Positions 10,288 through 20,639 of a stretch of DNA of 64,000 bases are shown in pieces. Both the position numbers and the translations under genes were made by a program. Under the pieces are notes generated by a model. It had not been told where the DNA came from. It ran no database searches and saw only the letters and a program-made list of their open reading frames with translations. This DNA is from Stictocephala bisonia. Taxonomy: Eukaryota; Arthropoda; Insecta; Hemiptera; Membracidae. Numbering within the stretch: the first letter of the stretch is position 1; every line of letters starts with the position of its first letter. The DNA is taken from positions 1-64,000 of the forward strand of contig JAQJVL010002146.1 of assembly GCA_035578905.1 (NCBI GenBank), read 5' to 3'.

Positions 10288-11167
10288 ACTCCCAACCCAT
10301 TGCCTTAAAGGAATCGACTTAAAAATACCTAAACATAAAGAAATTAATCTCTTTGATAACAATTCAGAAATATTATCTAATTATCTTAATTTTCTGTTTT
10401 TAAATGTCCAAGGTCTTGATAAAAAAACTGCTGTTTTGGAAAGTTTCCTGATTGGCTTACATGGTATTCAGTGTATATGTCTTACCGAGCACTGGCTGAA
10501 AAAAGATGAAATTGACGCTTCCAATCCGCAAGGCTTTTATTGTGCAGCCTCCTATAGTAGGTCTGAACACATAAGAGGAGGTTCTTTAATATTCGTACGC
10601 GATAATTTATGTGCAAAGGAATTTAATATATTTAATTTCTGCCAGGAATTTAACTTTGAAGCCTCAGCCATTATTGTTGAGGAAATTAAACTTATAGCTG
10701 TTTCTTTATACCACTCTCCCTCGGGTGATGCGTATGAGTTTATTATAACACTTGACAACCTTCTTGAGTTTTTGGGCTCCTGGTCCAGCTACACTATTAT
10801 TGTAGGGGGTGATATTAACTCAAAATTTGATGTAAATACAAATAAAAAAACCGTAACTATCTTCAAAAATATATTGAGGCAGCATAATTTTTATTGTCTT
10901 AATAAGGCTGCGACAAGAGGCTATAACTGCCTCGACAACGTATTTATTAACAGTCCAGTCAATAAAACATCATGTAAAATTATTCCATTTCCTTATTCAG
11001 ATCATGATGGTATTCTTCTAGGTTTCCACGCCAACAACAAGCAAACACCTAAAACGTCCACATTCTCTGCCAATAAATCTACATTCATTATTCCAAAATC
11101 GGTTTATAACGATATATCACTCCATTTACACTCTTACGACTGGGACCATTTGCTATCAGAGTACTGA
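10283..11167 (+). CDS. Apurinic-type endonuclease domain of non-LTR element 2
   Basis: The frame opens right at the end of ORF1 and lacks an obvious ATG. It shows the endonuclease order: FLNVQGL near 10398, LTEHW near 10480 (catalytic Glu), YHSPSGD near 10710, VGGDINSKFD near 10802, and SDHDGILLGF near 10999 with the final Asp-His pair. It cleaves the target strand to prime reverse transcription in this class. The stop at 11167 interrupts the linker to the RT, so ORF2 is broken here. Confidence 0.8.
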   Translation, partial: FKLPTHCLKGIDLKIPKHKEINLFDNNSEILSNYLNFLFLNVQGLDKKTAVLESFLIGLHGIQCICLTEHWLKKDEIDASNPQGFYCAASYSRSEHIRGGSLIFVRDNLCAKEFNIFNFCQEFNFEASAIIVEEIKLIAVSLYHSPSGDAYEFIITLDNLLEFLGSWSSYTIIVGGDINSKFDVNTNKKTVTIFKNILRQHNFYCLNKAATRGYNCLDNVFINSPVNKTSCKIIPFPYSDHDGILLGFHANNKQTPKTSTFSANKSTFIIPKSVYNDISLHLHSYDWDHLLSEY

Positions 11168-11589
11168 GGCAAAGGAGCTACCTGTATTTTTCAACACCTT
11201 TTCTCTTTAATTTTAAATAACATCAACTTTTATAAAAAATTAAAGTTACTTAGGTCAAATAAACCTACTAAGCCGCGTCCTAACTGGTTTTCACCAGATC
11301 TACTAAAGATGAGAGACAGGCTGTTTTTTCTACATGGTGTGGCAAAAAGCACCGATAATAAGGCTGTCAAGCACAGCTTTGGTACCCTAAAAAAACGTAC
11401 AGAAAATCCATTAAGGAAGCAAAGATTTCTCAAAATATAAAATACATTGAGCGCAGCAAAAATAAATGTAAAGCTGCTTGGAACGTTATCAGGAGCAATC
11501 AGGGAACATTAAAACAAGATCAAATATGTTTCACGCCTAATGAGTATAATGATTTCTGTATTGAGTCTGTCTCCGAACTAAAAAACAAA

Positions 11590-13095
11590 ATGAATAATTT
11601 TAAATCTAATGTTGATAACTGTTGTGTCTTTCTAAATCGCTCTGACGTAACTCCAGTTGCCTTTAGTTGGACTGTCATTACACCAGATGACGTGCTTTCA
11701 GCTAGTAAACGCCTCAGTAATTCGGACAGCAGTGACATATACTGCATGTCAAATATTCTCATTAAATTCATTCTTCCAAGTTTTGTCAATCCCCTTACTT
11801 CCTGCATAAATCTATGTCTGAAGGAAGGAGTTTTTCCTGATCCACTAAAAATCTCTAGAGTGTGCCCAGTATATAAAAAAGGGCCAAAAGATAAGCTAGA
11901 CAGCTATCGCCCGATATCAATTATTCCAATCTTATCCAAATTAATTGAAATTTTAGTTTTTGACCAGATTAATGAATTCTTAGAAACAAACCAATTTTTA
12001 AGCACATCACAATTCGGATTCAGGAAAGGCAAATCTTCATCAAATGCAATTGACAGTCTTATTAGAACTATTATTCAAACGTTTGAAAATAAAAATCTTG
12101 CCCAGGCCACCTTCTGTGACCTGAGCAAAGCATTTGATTGTGTGAATCATAGCGACCTTTTCCAAAAATTATCTTATTATGGTGTGAACGGGTTACCTCT
12201 AAATTTTTTCAAGTCATATCTTACAAATCGCAAACAAAAAACTTTTATAAATGGCCAATGGTCGAATGAAGTCTCTTTACATTGTGGAGTTCCCCAAGGG
12301 TCCGTACTTGGACCCTTTTTATTTTTAATATGCATAAATGACCTCCCTCAATGTTTGTCTGCATCTTCTACTATATTGTACGCTGACGACACAACATTTG
12401 TCAACATTGGTAAAGACATAGAAGAAATTAAATTACTATCTGAAAACACTATTATGAATGCATCCAAATGGTTCCAGGCCAATGGATTTCTTCTAAATAA
12501 TGATAAGACAAAAAATATATTGTTTAGCGTGAGATCAGGTTCAGTCAATTATAATTGCCTCAACAACTTCTCATCTAGTGTTAAGTTTTTGGGTGTTTTC
12601 ATTGACCAGAATCTAAATTGGAATGAACATATAGAGCATATATCCAATAGGCTGTCAAGAGTAATTTACCTCTTAAGGCGATAACATCTTGTGTTACCAT
12701 AAATTATGTAAAAATAGCATATTACGCTTATTTCCAATCTATTTTTAGATATGGTCCGATTTTCTGGGGGAATTCAAAACGCATTAAGGAAATATTAGTT
12801 ATCCAAAAAAAAAGCAATTAGAGTAGTTTCAGAATCAAGTTTATTTGAACATTGCAAACCCCTTTTCCAGTATTTGAAAATTCCAACTATTATTAACTTA
12901 TACCTATTCGATCTCATTTCCTATGTTTTTCAAAATCCTCATTTGCTACATTTTAATTACAAAAATCATTCTCACAACACCAGACAGAAACTGAACACAT
13001 CAATACACTTTTCTAGATTGACGAAGTCTCTTGATAGCCATGTGGTATTGTGTTTGAAAGTATACAATTTCCTTTCCCATTTAGTTTTGAAGTAG
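11590..13095 (+). pseudogene. Reverse transcriptase of non-LTR element 2
   Basis: The RT contains PVYKKGPKDKLDSYRPIS near 11866, FGFRKGKSSSNA near 12014, CDLSKAFDCVNH near 12116, CGVPQGSVLGPFLF near 12286 and the catalytic YADD near 12379, so the active-site residues are intact. The main frame ends at 12684 by a small frameshift; the thumb and C-terminal region continue to 13095 in other frames. The linker between 11167 and 11590 is also frameshifted. Clade is CR1/Jockey-like; the exact clade needs a tree. Confidence 0.85.
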
Positions 13096-13375
13096 AGTCA
13101 AAAACAATTTTTAACTAAGTTTTACATATGGCTCCTGGAAAACCCCTTCTATTCTGTAGATGAATTTTTTACTCTGAACCACATTGACTTCTAACCTTTT
13201 ATTACGTCATAAGACATTATTAAAATATATATTGTATTTCATTTATCTATTTTGTTTTTTAATGTTGAACAAATGATTGCACTTAGTTTAGTTTAAAATT
13301 AAGATGTTTTGACATTGTCCATAATTGTAAACAATTTGACGGCAAGTAAATGAATTATTATTATTATTATTATAG

Positions 13376-15003
13376 TCCCGGAGCTCCCTTCGGTTTCAGG
13401 TGACGAATCTTCTTTATAACTTCTTCTATGCTTATGATCTCGACTTCTTCATCTGCTCTGGCAACGGCGTCAGTCGTCTTGACGGTCGATGTCTCTTCTT
13501 TTCCCCACAGGTCCTTGTACAAGTCGATGATCTCTCTTCGGGGGGGTCTAGTCTTCTGCTATCATTTTCGAGTTCTTCAAGCTTATCTTCAAAACTAACT
13601 CCGCCAATCTCGAAGGATTCTTCTTGTACAAGTCCTGGGTTTTAGCGTACTTCATCATCTTTCTCCTGGTCCACTCCGATCTTCCGGTCCTCCTCGTACC
13701 CCTCTCAGCTGGTCTCTGCTCCCTGGCTGGTTGACCTCTAACAATTTCTTCCTGAAGCTCTTCCACCAGGGAGTTTAGTTCTTCGGTAATATCCCCGTCC
13801 TTCTCCACCAGCACCAGAAGTCGTCTTCCAACGTCGCAGACCGGCCCCATCCGCAGCAGCTATTGAAGAATCCTTCTCCAGTGCGTCTCCCGATCAGGGT
13901 CGATCGTCGGGCCATCAGGTTTAGGTTCAGGTCCCGGTGGTTCGGGGTCGGGAACGTCGAGTTCGAGGGGTACGTGAGCCGTCGGTTCTCCGGATCCAGG
14001 TATAGGGTCATCTGTCACGGTCGTGGGTTCATCTTCTTGACTCGATCGGGCATCATTTGAGGGCGTTGGAAAAGGTGGAGCGTCCAACCAGTAGGGAGAC
14101 CCGTCTGGGGTCTCAGCTTGGCCACAGGTGTCACCTATCGGGGCCGATGTTTTAGGGGGGATATCTACAATCAATATGGGACATGGTACAGAGGCAGCAA
14201 CTTCCACATCTGGCCCATCAGGGGACGATATTACTATAGGGGGAACTGTCACCGGTGAAGCCGGATCCTCCTGAGAGGGTCCTTCCTCACCGGTTCCAGG
14301 ATCAGGCAACGGGGCCAACCTCCCATTCCTGATCATCGTTCTGACCCGTTCTCGGACTTGAATTTCGGTCTTCATTGGCAAGAACCTGGCAATGAATAAT
14401 GAGTACCCACGCCTGGCTCCACCTCAACCGAAATAGTCCGTGAACTTTCCTAGCAGAATCCTATCCTCGTCCTCCGACCAGAGATCTGATATTCGGACTC
14501 TTTGTTGAGGAGGTGGTGGAGGAGCTGAACGCTCAGCGTTCCTCTCCTCTGGATGTTTACTATTCTTGTGGAGAGTCAGTCCACGCTGGGACTCGTACGC
14601 CTGCGGGCAGTACGGGCATGGGAAACCTTTTGGTGTCACGGGACCCCGGCACTTAGCAAAGTGAACTGTTGCCCCGTGGCACTTACTAAATGCTACACTT
14701 TGAACACTTAAAATGAAGACTAAGGTTCCCATGTTGGCTTGAATAGTGTTCCACCAAGTCAGAAGACTTGGTGAACCACTGGGGACATGCTTGACATAAT
14801 GAGGCCACCCACGGTACAACAAATATATGGATACCAGCAACCCGCGATGGGGCGTTGTCAGCCGATACCGTGTGCTCCCTATCGACTGCACCAGAGGGGG
14901 AGCACGGTCCCTCTGGAGCCATCCAAGGCGTATTTTGTCCATGGTTGGGAACTGTCAAGAAGGGGGTTTTTCAGGTGACTGGCCTGTTAAGCCCACCACC
15001 CTA
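13376..15003 (-). pseudogene. R2-like retrotransposon N-terminal half (zinc fingers, Myb-like)
   Basis: Minus-strand pieces give, in order, a CCHH finger (CQACPQWF near 14775), a second Cys-His cluster near 14690, a third finger (CPYCPQAYESQRGLTLH near 14600) and a Myb-like segment (LWSEDEDRILLGKF near 14455). A long Pro/Glu-rich linker and the block YAKTQDLYKKNPSRL near 13635 follow. The frame ends at KPKGAPGL at about 13376, where R2-type RTs normally continue with Asp-Gly. Three N-terminal fingers followed by a Myb-like motif are typical of the R2 superclade. The rest of the RT lies at 8489-8869. Several frameshifts are present. Confidence 0.75.
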
Positions 15004-15399
15004 CACTGCCGTGGAGGGGCTGCCTCCTAATGGTCCGACAGTAGGCCGGGGAGTTCTACCTCCCAAGAGTGTGCGAGATTCATCTGCAATCTCTACTTCA
15101 GTGAAGTCTCTGGACTACACCTGTTACCCAGATACCTGGGATTGGGTAGTAGGATTAAAGTTCTATGGGTACCAACCCTGAAGTACATTTAGCACCCGAC
15201 AGTAAGAAAGATGGAAAAGGTTCTTACTCTACCCTAAGAAGGGACAGAGTAATACCGGAAGTAAGAACAAGAGTTGAGTAAGAGAACTCGATAGACAGAT
15301 AAAAGAGTAATCTTTGAAAAGAAATGGCTTTATAGATTACTTGCAAGGAAGAGGAAGATGACTTGCCACAAATAAGTGGAAGAAATGACAAGCCCCTTA
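15004..15399. other. Probable 5' leader of the R2-like element
   Basis: There is no credible protein on either strand. It lies directly upstream of the zinc-finger frame on the minus strand and continues into the structured segment at 15400-15540, so it most likely is untranslated leader. Confidence 0.4.
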
Positions 15400-15418
15400 G
15401 CGTAACCACTCGGCCATC
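15400..15418 (-). promoter_or_regulatory. tRNA-like A-box in R2-like leader
   Basis: On the minus strand this reads GATGGCCGAGTGGTTACGC, which fits the 5' part of a class II (Ser/Leu) tRNA and the RNA polymerase III A-box. No matching B-box or acceptor arm was found nearby, so it is not a tRNA gene; it may be a tRNA-derived leader segment or chance. Confidence 0.35.
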
Positions 15419-15470
15419 TCAGCCTCCTACCAGCCATGCACAGCCGGCAAGAGCACCCCTTTAAGGGGGA

Positions 15471-15540
15471 TTCCCCTGAGATGTTGCCCAGCTCACCAGG
15501 GAGGCTGCAAGCAGCCCCTCTCGAGGACTGGTGATTTCCG
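15471..15540 (-). ncRNA. Candidate HDV-like ribozyme in R2-like 5' leader (speculative)
   Basis: On the minus strand TCACCAG (15528-15534) can pair with CTGGTGA (15493-15499) as a P1-like stem. Between them lie a GGCTGC-TT-GCAGCC hairpin and CAGCCTCC, and after them comes CTGGGCAACAT, a string found in the core of HDV-type ribozymes. R2 elements are known to carry HDV-like ribozymes at their 5' ends, and the position upstream of the ORF fits. The usual catalytic C in the last joining strand is not evident and P2 is weak, so this is only a candidate. Confidence 0.3.
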
Positions 15541-15704
15541 CTCTTGTTGTTATGCCCATGCACAAACACGACAACTTCATGAGCCAATTATTGTATAGTA
15601 TTCATTATTATATAGTAATTTTTTAAATAATGACACTAGTTGGTTTTAATTATAGTATACACAGTAAACACCCCTTAACACAATACAAAATAAGAGGTAA
15701 ATAT

Positions 15705-16205
15705 GGCAGCAAGTACGATGGAAATAAATAAAATAACGAATGCAGTTTGTTTTAGTTTGATTTTATTTTTCTATACATACATCATGATATTTTGTAACTC
15801 TTCTGTACTGGGTACAAGATTTTTGAATCGGCCACGGCGAATAATCATTTCTTCTAGCAGTAGGGCCATTCGCAGGTGTCGATCATGATGCACAGCTCCA
15901 AAACCGAGTAGCCAGGGACTTGAGGAACGCGATTCTTGTGACACTCTGCAAATCACAATATTGGTCTTTGAGATGGTATATAATCGATTTAGGTAATCCA
16001 CACCCTCTGTCTTGGTTTTACGAACCCAATGTACAACTGTTATATGTAGTAGTTCTAGTGCGACTTGTTGGGAGCACATCGTTGTGTTTGGGTTTTAAAT
16101 TTCTTTTGAGTATCAATTTCATTAATTGAAAAATGATGTACCAATCTAATATTGAAACAACCACCCAGCCCATGTATTCCTCCATTCCAGTCCCAATCAT
16201 CAACA
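15705..16205. repeat. Unclassified dispersed repeat, right copy
   Basis: Second copy of the family seen at 7591-8200, same orientation. On the minus strand a 102-codon frame is open (15771-16079) with a block HHDRHLRMALLLEEMIIRRG, but the left copy does not keep that frame, so I do not claim a protein. It abuts the truncated end of the next retrotransposon. Confidence 0.6.
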
Positions 16206-16224
16206 AACAGGCGATTGCTACAAA

Positions 16225-18553
16225 TTAAAAGGTGGGAAAAATACCTGCAGCCAAAAGGGCATTGAAGTTAAAGGTAATATGGGGTGATAATACACTGCAG
16301 CAATACTTTAGTATCATTGGGGAGATGTCGCCAGGACCAGCACCCTTATTGATGTCAAGGGACTTAAACTCTGACTCCACCTCTTCACAACTAAATTTGC
16401 AAGATGAAATTGAAGTATTTGATTCAAAGTCGTATACTGGTGGATTGGATGATGGATGACGGAGCCTTGAAAACTGAGGAAAAGAACTTAAATTGGATAT
16501 ATCTTGAGGGTTATCTGCAGTTTCATCATCAAGCTGCATTCTCGAGGGAAGAGACAGCATTTTCTTGGAAGACTTGATATAGTTCCAGAAGGCACGGATG
16601 TTACTTTTAATAGATGAGTCCACAGTTGGATGTAGAACGAGTAACACTCTTTAATAAGTCTTTTACAAGCAGAAAGCATATCATAGAACTGCAGATAAAT
16701 CCGATCATCAAGGCTTTGTTTGAATCGCCTGTGTAGAGTCTTCTTCTTGATTATCATCAATTTCAGCTCGGGAGAGAACCATATAGGAAAGCAACTATTT
16801 CCTATATACTTAGGTGAGCTCGCTTCTCTAATAGTAAAACTTAAATTGGAACAGAAATCGGAGAACATGTGGTCAACCGAAGCTGAATTATCAAGTACAG
16901 GATAATTAAGACGTTGCAGCGGTTCAAATACAAAGTTCATGTCACATTTTCTCACATTACGTGCAATGGTACCGTAATTAAGGTCTTCCTTAGGGTGTAC
17001 GGCTAATTCCATTTCTAACGCAGGATGATGGCACTCAAAAGCAAGCAATGGATCAGAGGCATTCATAATCTTAGAGGAAATCAAGAAGTACACCACAACC
17101 ATTTCTAATGTGGTTGCACTGTTTGAGATTCAGGAAGTGCATGACATCATATACAGGTTGAGCAGAAGCATCCAGCAAACTAGAAGAGGGGTTTGTCCAA
17201 TCAATATTCGGTTAAGTTAAAATCTCCTACTACTAGCATATCATTATAGTTGGGATGGGCAACGAAGAGTTCCTCAAGCATGGAAGAAAATTCAGTATAT
17301 TGCATAGAGTTCTGGTTAGGTGGTAGATACCCACCACCCAAAAGGAATAGAGAGTTATTAAATTGAATGGTGGTAAAAACGCACTCAGTACTGTTTCTAG
17401 ACAGATAGAGTTGCCATGAATCAAGATCCCTTCTTATTGCCACCAAGACACCACTACCACTATTTTTTGGCTCGATAATGATGACCTATCACATCTGTAA
17501 TTACATAATTATCAAAACCAAATTATAATTTACTAATATCAGATGTTAAATTGGTTTCAACCAAGACAATGGCATCATAGATAGAATTACTTATAGACCG
17601 ACGCAAAGATGGAAGTTTGGTTCTGAGACCATTAATGTTTTGAAAAAGCATGCACAGTTTATTTTGACCGTTGGAGATTATGCACTTTTTTTGTTTAGAT
17701 TTTATAGTTGAGGGTATGCCACTAACGTATCTGATTGTATTATCAGTCTCACCCTTATTTTGCCTGGATTTAAGCTCTTCCTTCAGGTCATTTAAATGTT
17801 TTGCTTCATATGGTGTCCGGTCTCTTGAGAGTCTTACATTTACAAATATACTATCAACAGCCTTAACATTTTCGATTGAAAAATTATATAGAATCTCCAA
17901 AGCATCACTCTGGCACTTGAGTATGACTTTCAATGGTCGATTTTTGTTAGGTGATTCTTTCCCAAGGCGAACTGTTATGAATTTGTAGAAAATTAGCCCA
18001 GGGCAAGTAACTTCAAAAAGCTTCGCTACAAGATTTTCATCGTGGGATTTTATCACCTTCCTGTCTCTGCTGTTTGATTCAGTTAAGTTATAAATCATTA
18101 CATTGCTTGCTCGTCTTGATCGTTCATTTATTTCAGATATGATGTCTTTGAGTTTAGGTGCTTGAGACGCCTTAGCAGACTCAAGAGCATCAAGGTGCTT
18201 TTCAGTGCATGCAATCCTTCCTTCAAAAGTGCATAACTTGGCATCTAAGGCATCAATTTTCTTTGGAACAAAGTGTCCATCTTATTAGAGAGCTCGGATA
18301 ACAGCGATGCAGAGCCAGTCATTTGAGACAACAGAGTGTTGATGGTTTTTTTATTTACATCTTCACAGTCAGCCCGATAGCAATACCACATGAGATTCTC
18401 ATCAGTTGCCAGTCTATCATATTCCGCTTTAGAAATCTTTGCACAATCCCTGTGGAACCATCTGCAACTATTGCCAGCACATTTGATTCCATATTGTCGG
18501 TCTGTAACCTCTCGAAGACAAGCGCCACAAGGATTTTTTAACTGCGCAGCCAT
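16225..18553 (-). mobile_element. CR1-like retrotransposon with PHD-finger ORF1, 3' truncated
   Basis: On the minus strand the order is PHD-like finger, coiled coil, RRM-like ORF1 segment, endonuclease, linker and the first part of the RT, which ends at 16225 just before the first RT motifs. Endonuclease signs are FQNINGLRTKL near 17640, GDFN near 17220 and the final HHPALE near 17020. The region carries frameshifts near 17520, 17200, 17110, 16650 and 16490. Losing the 3' rather than the 5' end is unusual for a non-LTR element and implies a later deletion or rearrangement. Confidence 0.75.
18245..18553 (-). CDS. PHD-type zinc finger part of retrotransposon ORF1
   Basis: The 102-residue frame starts with ATG and has CGAC, IKCAG..CRWFHRDC and WYCYRADC, the spacing of a PHD finger, then heptad-like leucines. 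PHD fingers in ORF1 of CR1-like elements are established and may bind chromatin at the target. The ORF1 continues after a frameshift near 18250 with a region starting MIYNLTES at 18098, resembling the RNA-binding fold of L1-type ORF1. That frame runs straight into the endonuclease without a stop. Confidence 0.7.
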   Translation of the reverse strand: MAAQLKNPCGACLREVTDRQYGIKCAGNSCRWFHRDCAKISKAEYDRLATDENLMWYCYRADCEDVNKKTINTLLSQMTGSASLLSELSNKMDTLFQRKLMP

Positions 18554-18619
18554 TACTGCCCTGGCACAACCTTATCTAATATCTAGTGCAAAAAACTAGT
18601 AAAACAATATTTTGTGATT

Positions 18620-19240
18620 TATCCTATCTTTTTTTCTTTTCAAAGAGTAATTCTTAACGTGTACATGAAAACATTAGAAGTGTTTAGGAAAATGTTAATT
18701 TATTTTCTGTTAATTCATTATATTCTATGTTAACTAAACCAGATAAAATTATACCAACGTAAATTTGGGTCCTTAGTTACGAAGTTACATTATATAATAT
18801 TTGTGTGTTTTTCTGGTATATCGAGTTTCACTTTAGCTTTAAATGGACTGCAATATTTATTAAAATGATTTGTAAAGAGAGTTATGACACTGACCTTTTG
18901 TCCTTTTCTTTTAATATGCTACACTGGCTGATATCTTCTTGGGTGCACCATTTTGAACTCCTGAAGAAGTACACATTATACAAAATTAAACCATGAACTT
19001 TTCGATAATTGTTTACAACAAAAGGGATAAAACTAAAACACACTTGAGCTACAAGTTCTTAAAATAATATAACTTAAATACAACGTGATTAACAGTTTTT
19101 GTTATTTGGTTTGGTTTAGGTCACAGATATACATCGTCCTGACCTCTATTGGTAAAGTTTTGAAGTAAAACGTTACCTGGACTGAAGGCAGGTAGATAGC
19201 GTGGACTTACGTCATGGATGTTGCTTAGTGGAAATTAAAA
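18620..19240. other. Gene-free; probably LTR of the BEL/Pao remnant
   Basis: No gene is visible. On the minus strand a run of G (GGGGG near 19305, polypurine-like) is followed by TGTATGTGCC at 19304 leading leftward, which fits the start of a 3' LTR. The far end of the LTR could not be fixed. Confidence 0.4.
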
Positions 19241-19241
19241 T

Positions 19242-19277
19242 AAATAGTAGATAATAAAGTAAAATTATCTACTATTT
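19242..19277. repeat. Perfect 14-bp stem hairpin in probable LTR
   Basis: AAATAGTAGATAAT at 19242-19255 is the exact reverse complement of 19264-19277, with an 8-base loop. It lies about 30 bases inside the proposed LTR start. Confidence 0.75.
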
Positions 19278-19378
19278 ACTACTGCCTTATGTATGGCACA
19301 TACACCCCCGTTGAACCAACTAGTTCAAGATAATTAAATGAAACACTTGAAACAAAAAAATAATGAAGTATTAATGGC

Positions 19379-19835
19379 TTAATAGATGGGAAGGAGGGAA
19401 ATTCTAGCTACCGGGCGGTTGAAGTTTCCTGTGCCTGTCTTGAGTTGAATGACTCTTATGACTCCATCTGATCCTGATGTTACAGCTGTGATTCTAGCAA
19501 GTTTCCACTGTAGTGGAGGCATGTTCCAGTCATGTACAATGACTAATTCGTTCACTTTAAAGTTTGATTGCTTCTTGTCCCATTTAGAACGTTGCTGTAG
19601 AATATGTAAATATTCTTTAAGCCATCTACGCCAAACATGCCGAGTGAATTATTGCACTAACTGCCATCTTTTCAACTTGTTACTGGCAGTTTGAAGAAGA
19701 TCAGGTTCTATGAGTGCGTTTAAGAGTCCTCCAGTCAGGAAGTGTCCTGGGGGAAGAGGTTTCAAGTAATTTGGATCAGAAGTCATTGGATTTAGTGGTC
19801 TGGAGTTTAACATATCTTCAATCCTAAGATTTTCT
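19379..19835 (-). pseudogene. BEL/Pao integrase C-terminal domain (DUF5641-like)
   Basis: The minus-strand peptide contains LNSRPLNPMTSDPNYLKPL, then PPGHFLTGG and, after a frameshift near 19650, FTRHVWRRWLKEYLHILQQR, VIVHDWNMPPLQWKLARI and RPVARISLLP. This order is the end of the integrase and the DUF5641 domain of BEL/Pao pol. The stop at 19379 is followed by a polypurine tract and probable LTR. Upstream, the frame continues directly into a Gypsy-type integrase tail, so the reading frame is chimeric. Confidence 0.8.
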
Positions 19836-19849
19836 AAGCATAATTCTGT

Positions 19850-20466
19850 TTCTTCTATATTTGTGGCCAAATTGATCTTGCACAAGACAACTTCTAGGGG
19901 GAAATTTAGTTTATTTATTACTTTACCTTTAATCAAAAATTTACCTTTTTGAATTAATACACTATCTCCTTTTTCAAAACTATCTAGAGGATTTGCTGTT
20001 CGATCATAGTAATGCTTATTTTTGTCATCATTGTTACCCTTGTTGACATGAACAATTTTAGGTGTTAGTGTACTTGTTATAACTGGCATTTTAGGGCATT
20101 TTAGATTTTAATATTCTACTGAGAAATAGTTGTGCTGGACTAACATTTGAATTATTTAAAGGTGTATTTCTATAATCTAAAAGTAATAATTCTATATCCT
20201 TACCACTATCTTTTGCTCTCCTTAACATATTCTTACAAATTGATACAGCTTTTTGAAATTTCCCATTACTTCTTGGATAAAATTGACTGCTTGTTACAAT
20301 AACAAAGTTATACTCATTTGCAAACATTTTAAATTTAAATTAATTGAAAGGAACATTATCAGATAAAGATTTTTCTGGGACTCCAAATTATGAAAAAATG
20401 TCTTTTATAACACATATAACACTATTTGCTGATTTGTTACATAGCTTTCTTAGTTCTATCCAACTA
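19850..20466 (-). pseudogene. Gypsy integrase core end and C-terminal part
   Basis: The peptide has WIELRKLCNKSANSV, a SDN (second catalytic Asp) near 20360, SSQFYPRSNGKFQKAV near 20290 where the usual Glu is replaced by Lys, LDYRNTPL near 20170 and a GDSVLIQKG SH3-like tail near 19965. It continues the integrase frame of 23312-23780 after removal of the CR1-like insert. Stops near 20390 and 20345 and the lost Glu show it is inactive. Confidence 0.85.
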
Positions 20467-20639
20467 GAATAGAGGTTGGTAGGCTTGGCCTACTCTGTGT
20501 GCACAACGAATGTTTGGCTCCGTAGTGTAAATTAAATTAGTGTAGTATATATCCTATGTTTCGCAGTATACTACGTAGAGACATGTTTCAACGTAGAGAC
20601 AATTGAAAAATGCTATAAATTCGTCAGGAGTATCTCAGC

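Larger units (their letters stand above)
8870..13378 (+). mobile_element. CR1-like non-LTR retrotransposon 2 (esterase-macro ORF1)
   Basis: In order the element holds ORF1 (SGNH esterase plus macro domain), an endonuclease frame and a reverse transcriptase, then a 3' UTR ending in an ATT microsatellite at about 13355-13375. It begins abruptly inside ORF1 at the esterase block I, so it is 5' truncated. Both flanks are pieces of one R2-like element on the opposite strand. No clean target-site duplication could be read, partly because of the A-rich and ATT-rich edges. Confidence 0.8.

Noticed and set aside
13400..13645. 81-codon plus-strand Ser-rich frame
   Set aside because: Antisense of the R2-like coding strand, which reads a recognisable pre-RT block.
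15400..15418. tRNA gene
   Set aside because: Only an A-box-like 5' segment is present; no anticodon arm, B-box or acceptor pairing was found.
15771..16079. 102-codon minus-strand frame in the right copy of the unclassified repeat
   Set aside because: The frame is not maintained in the left copy at 7.6-8.2 kb, so coding status is unsupported.
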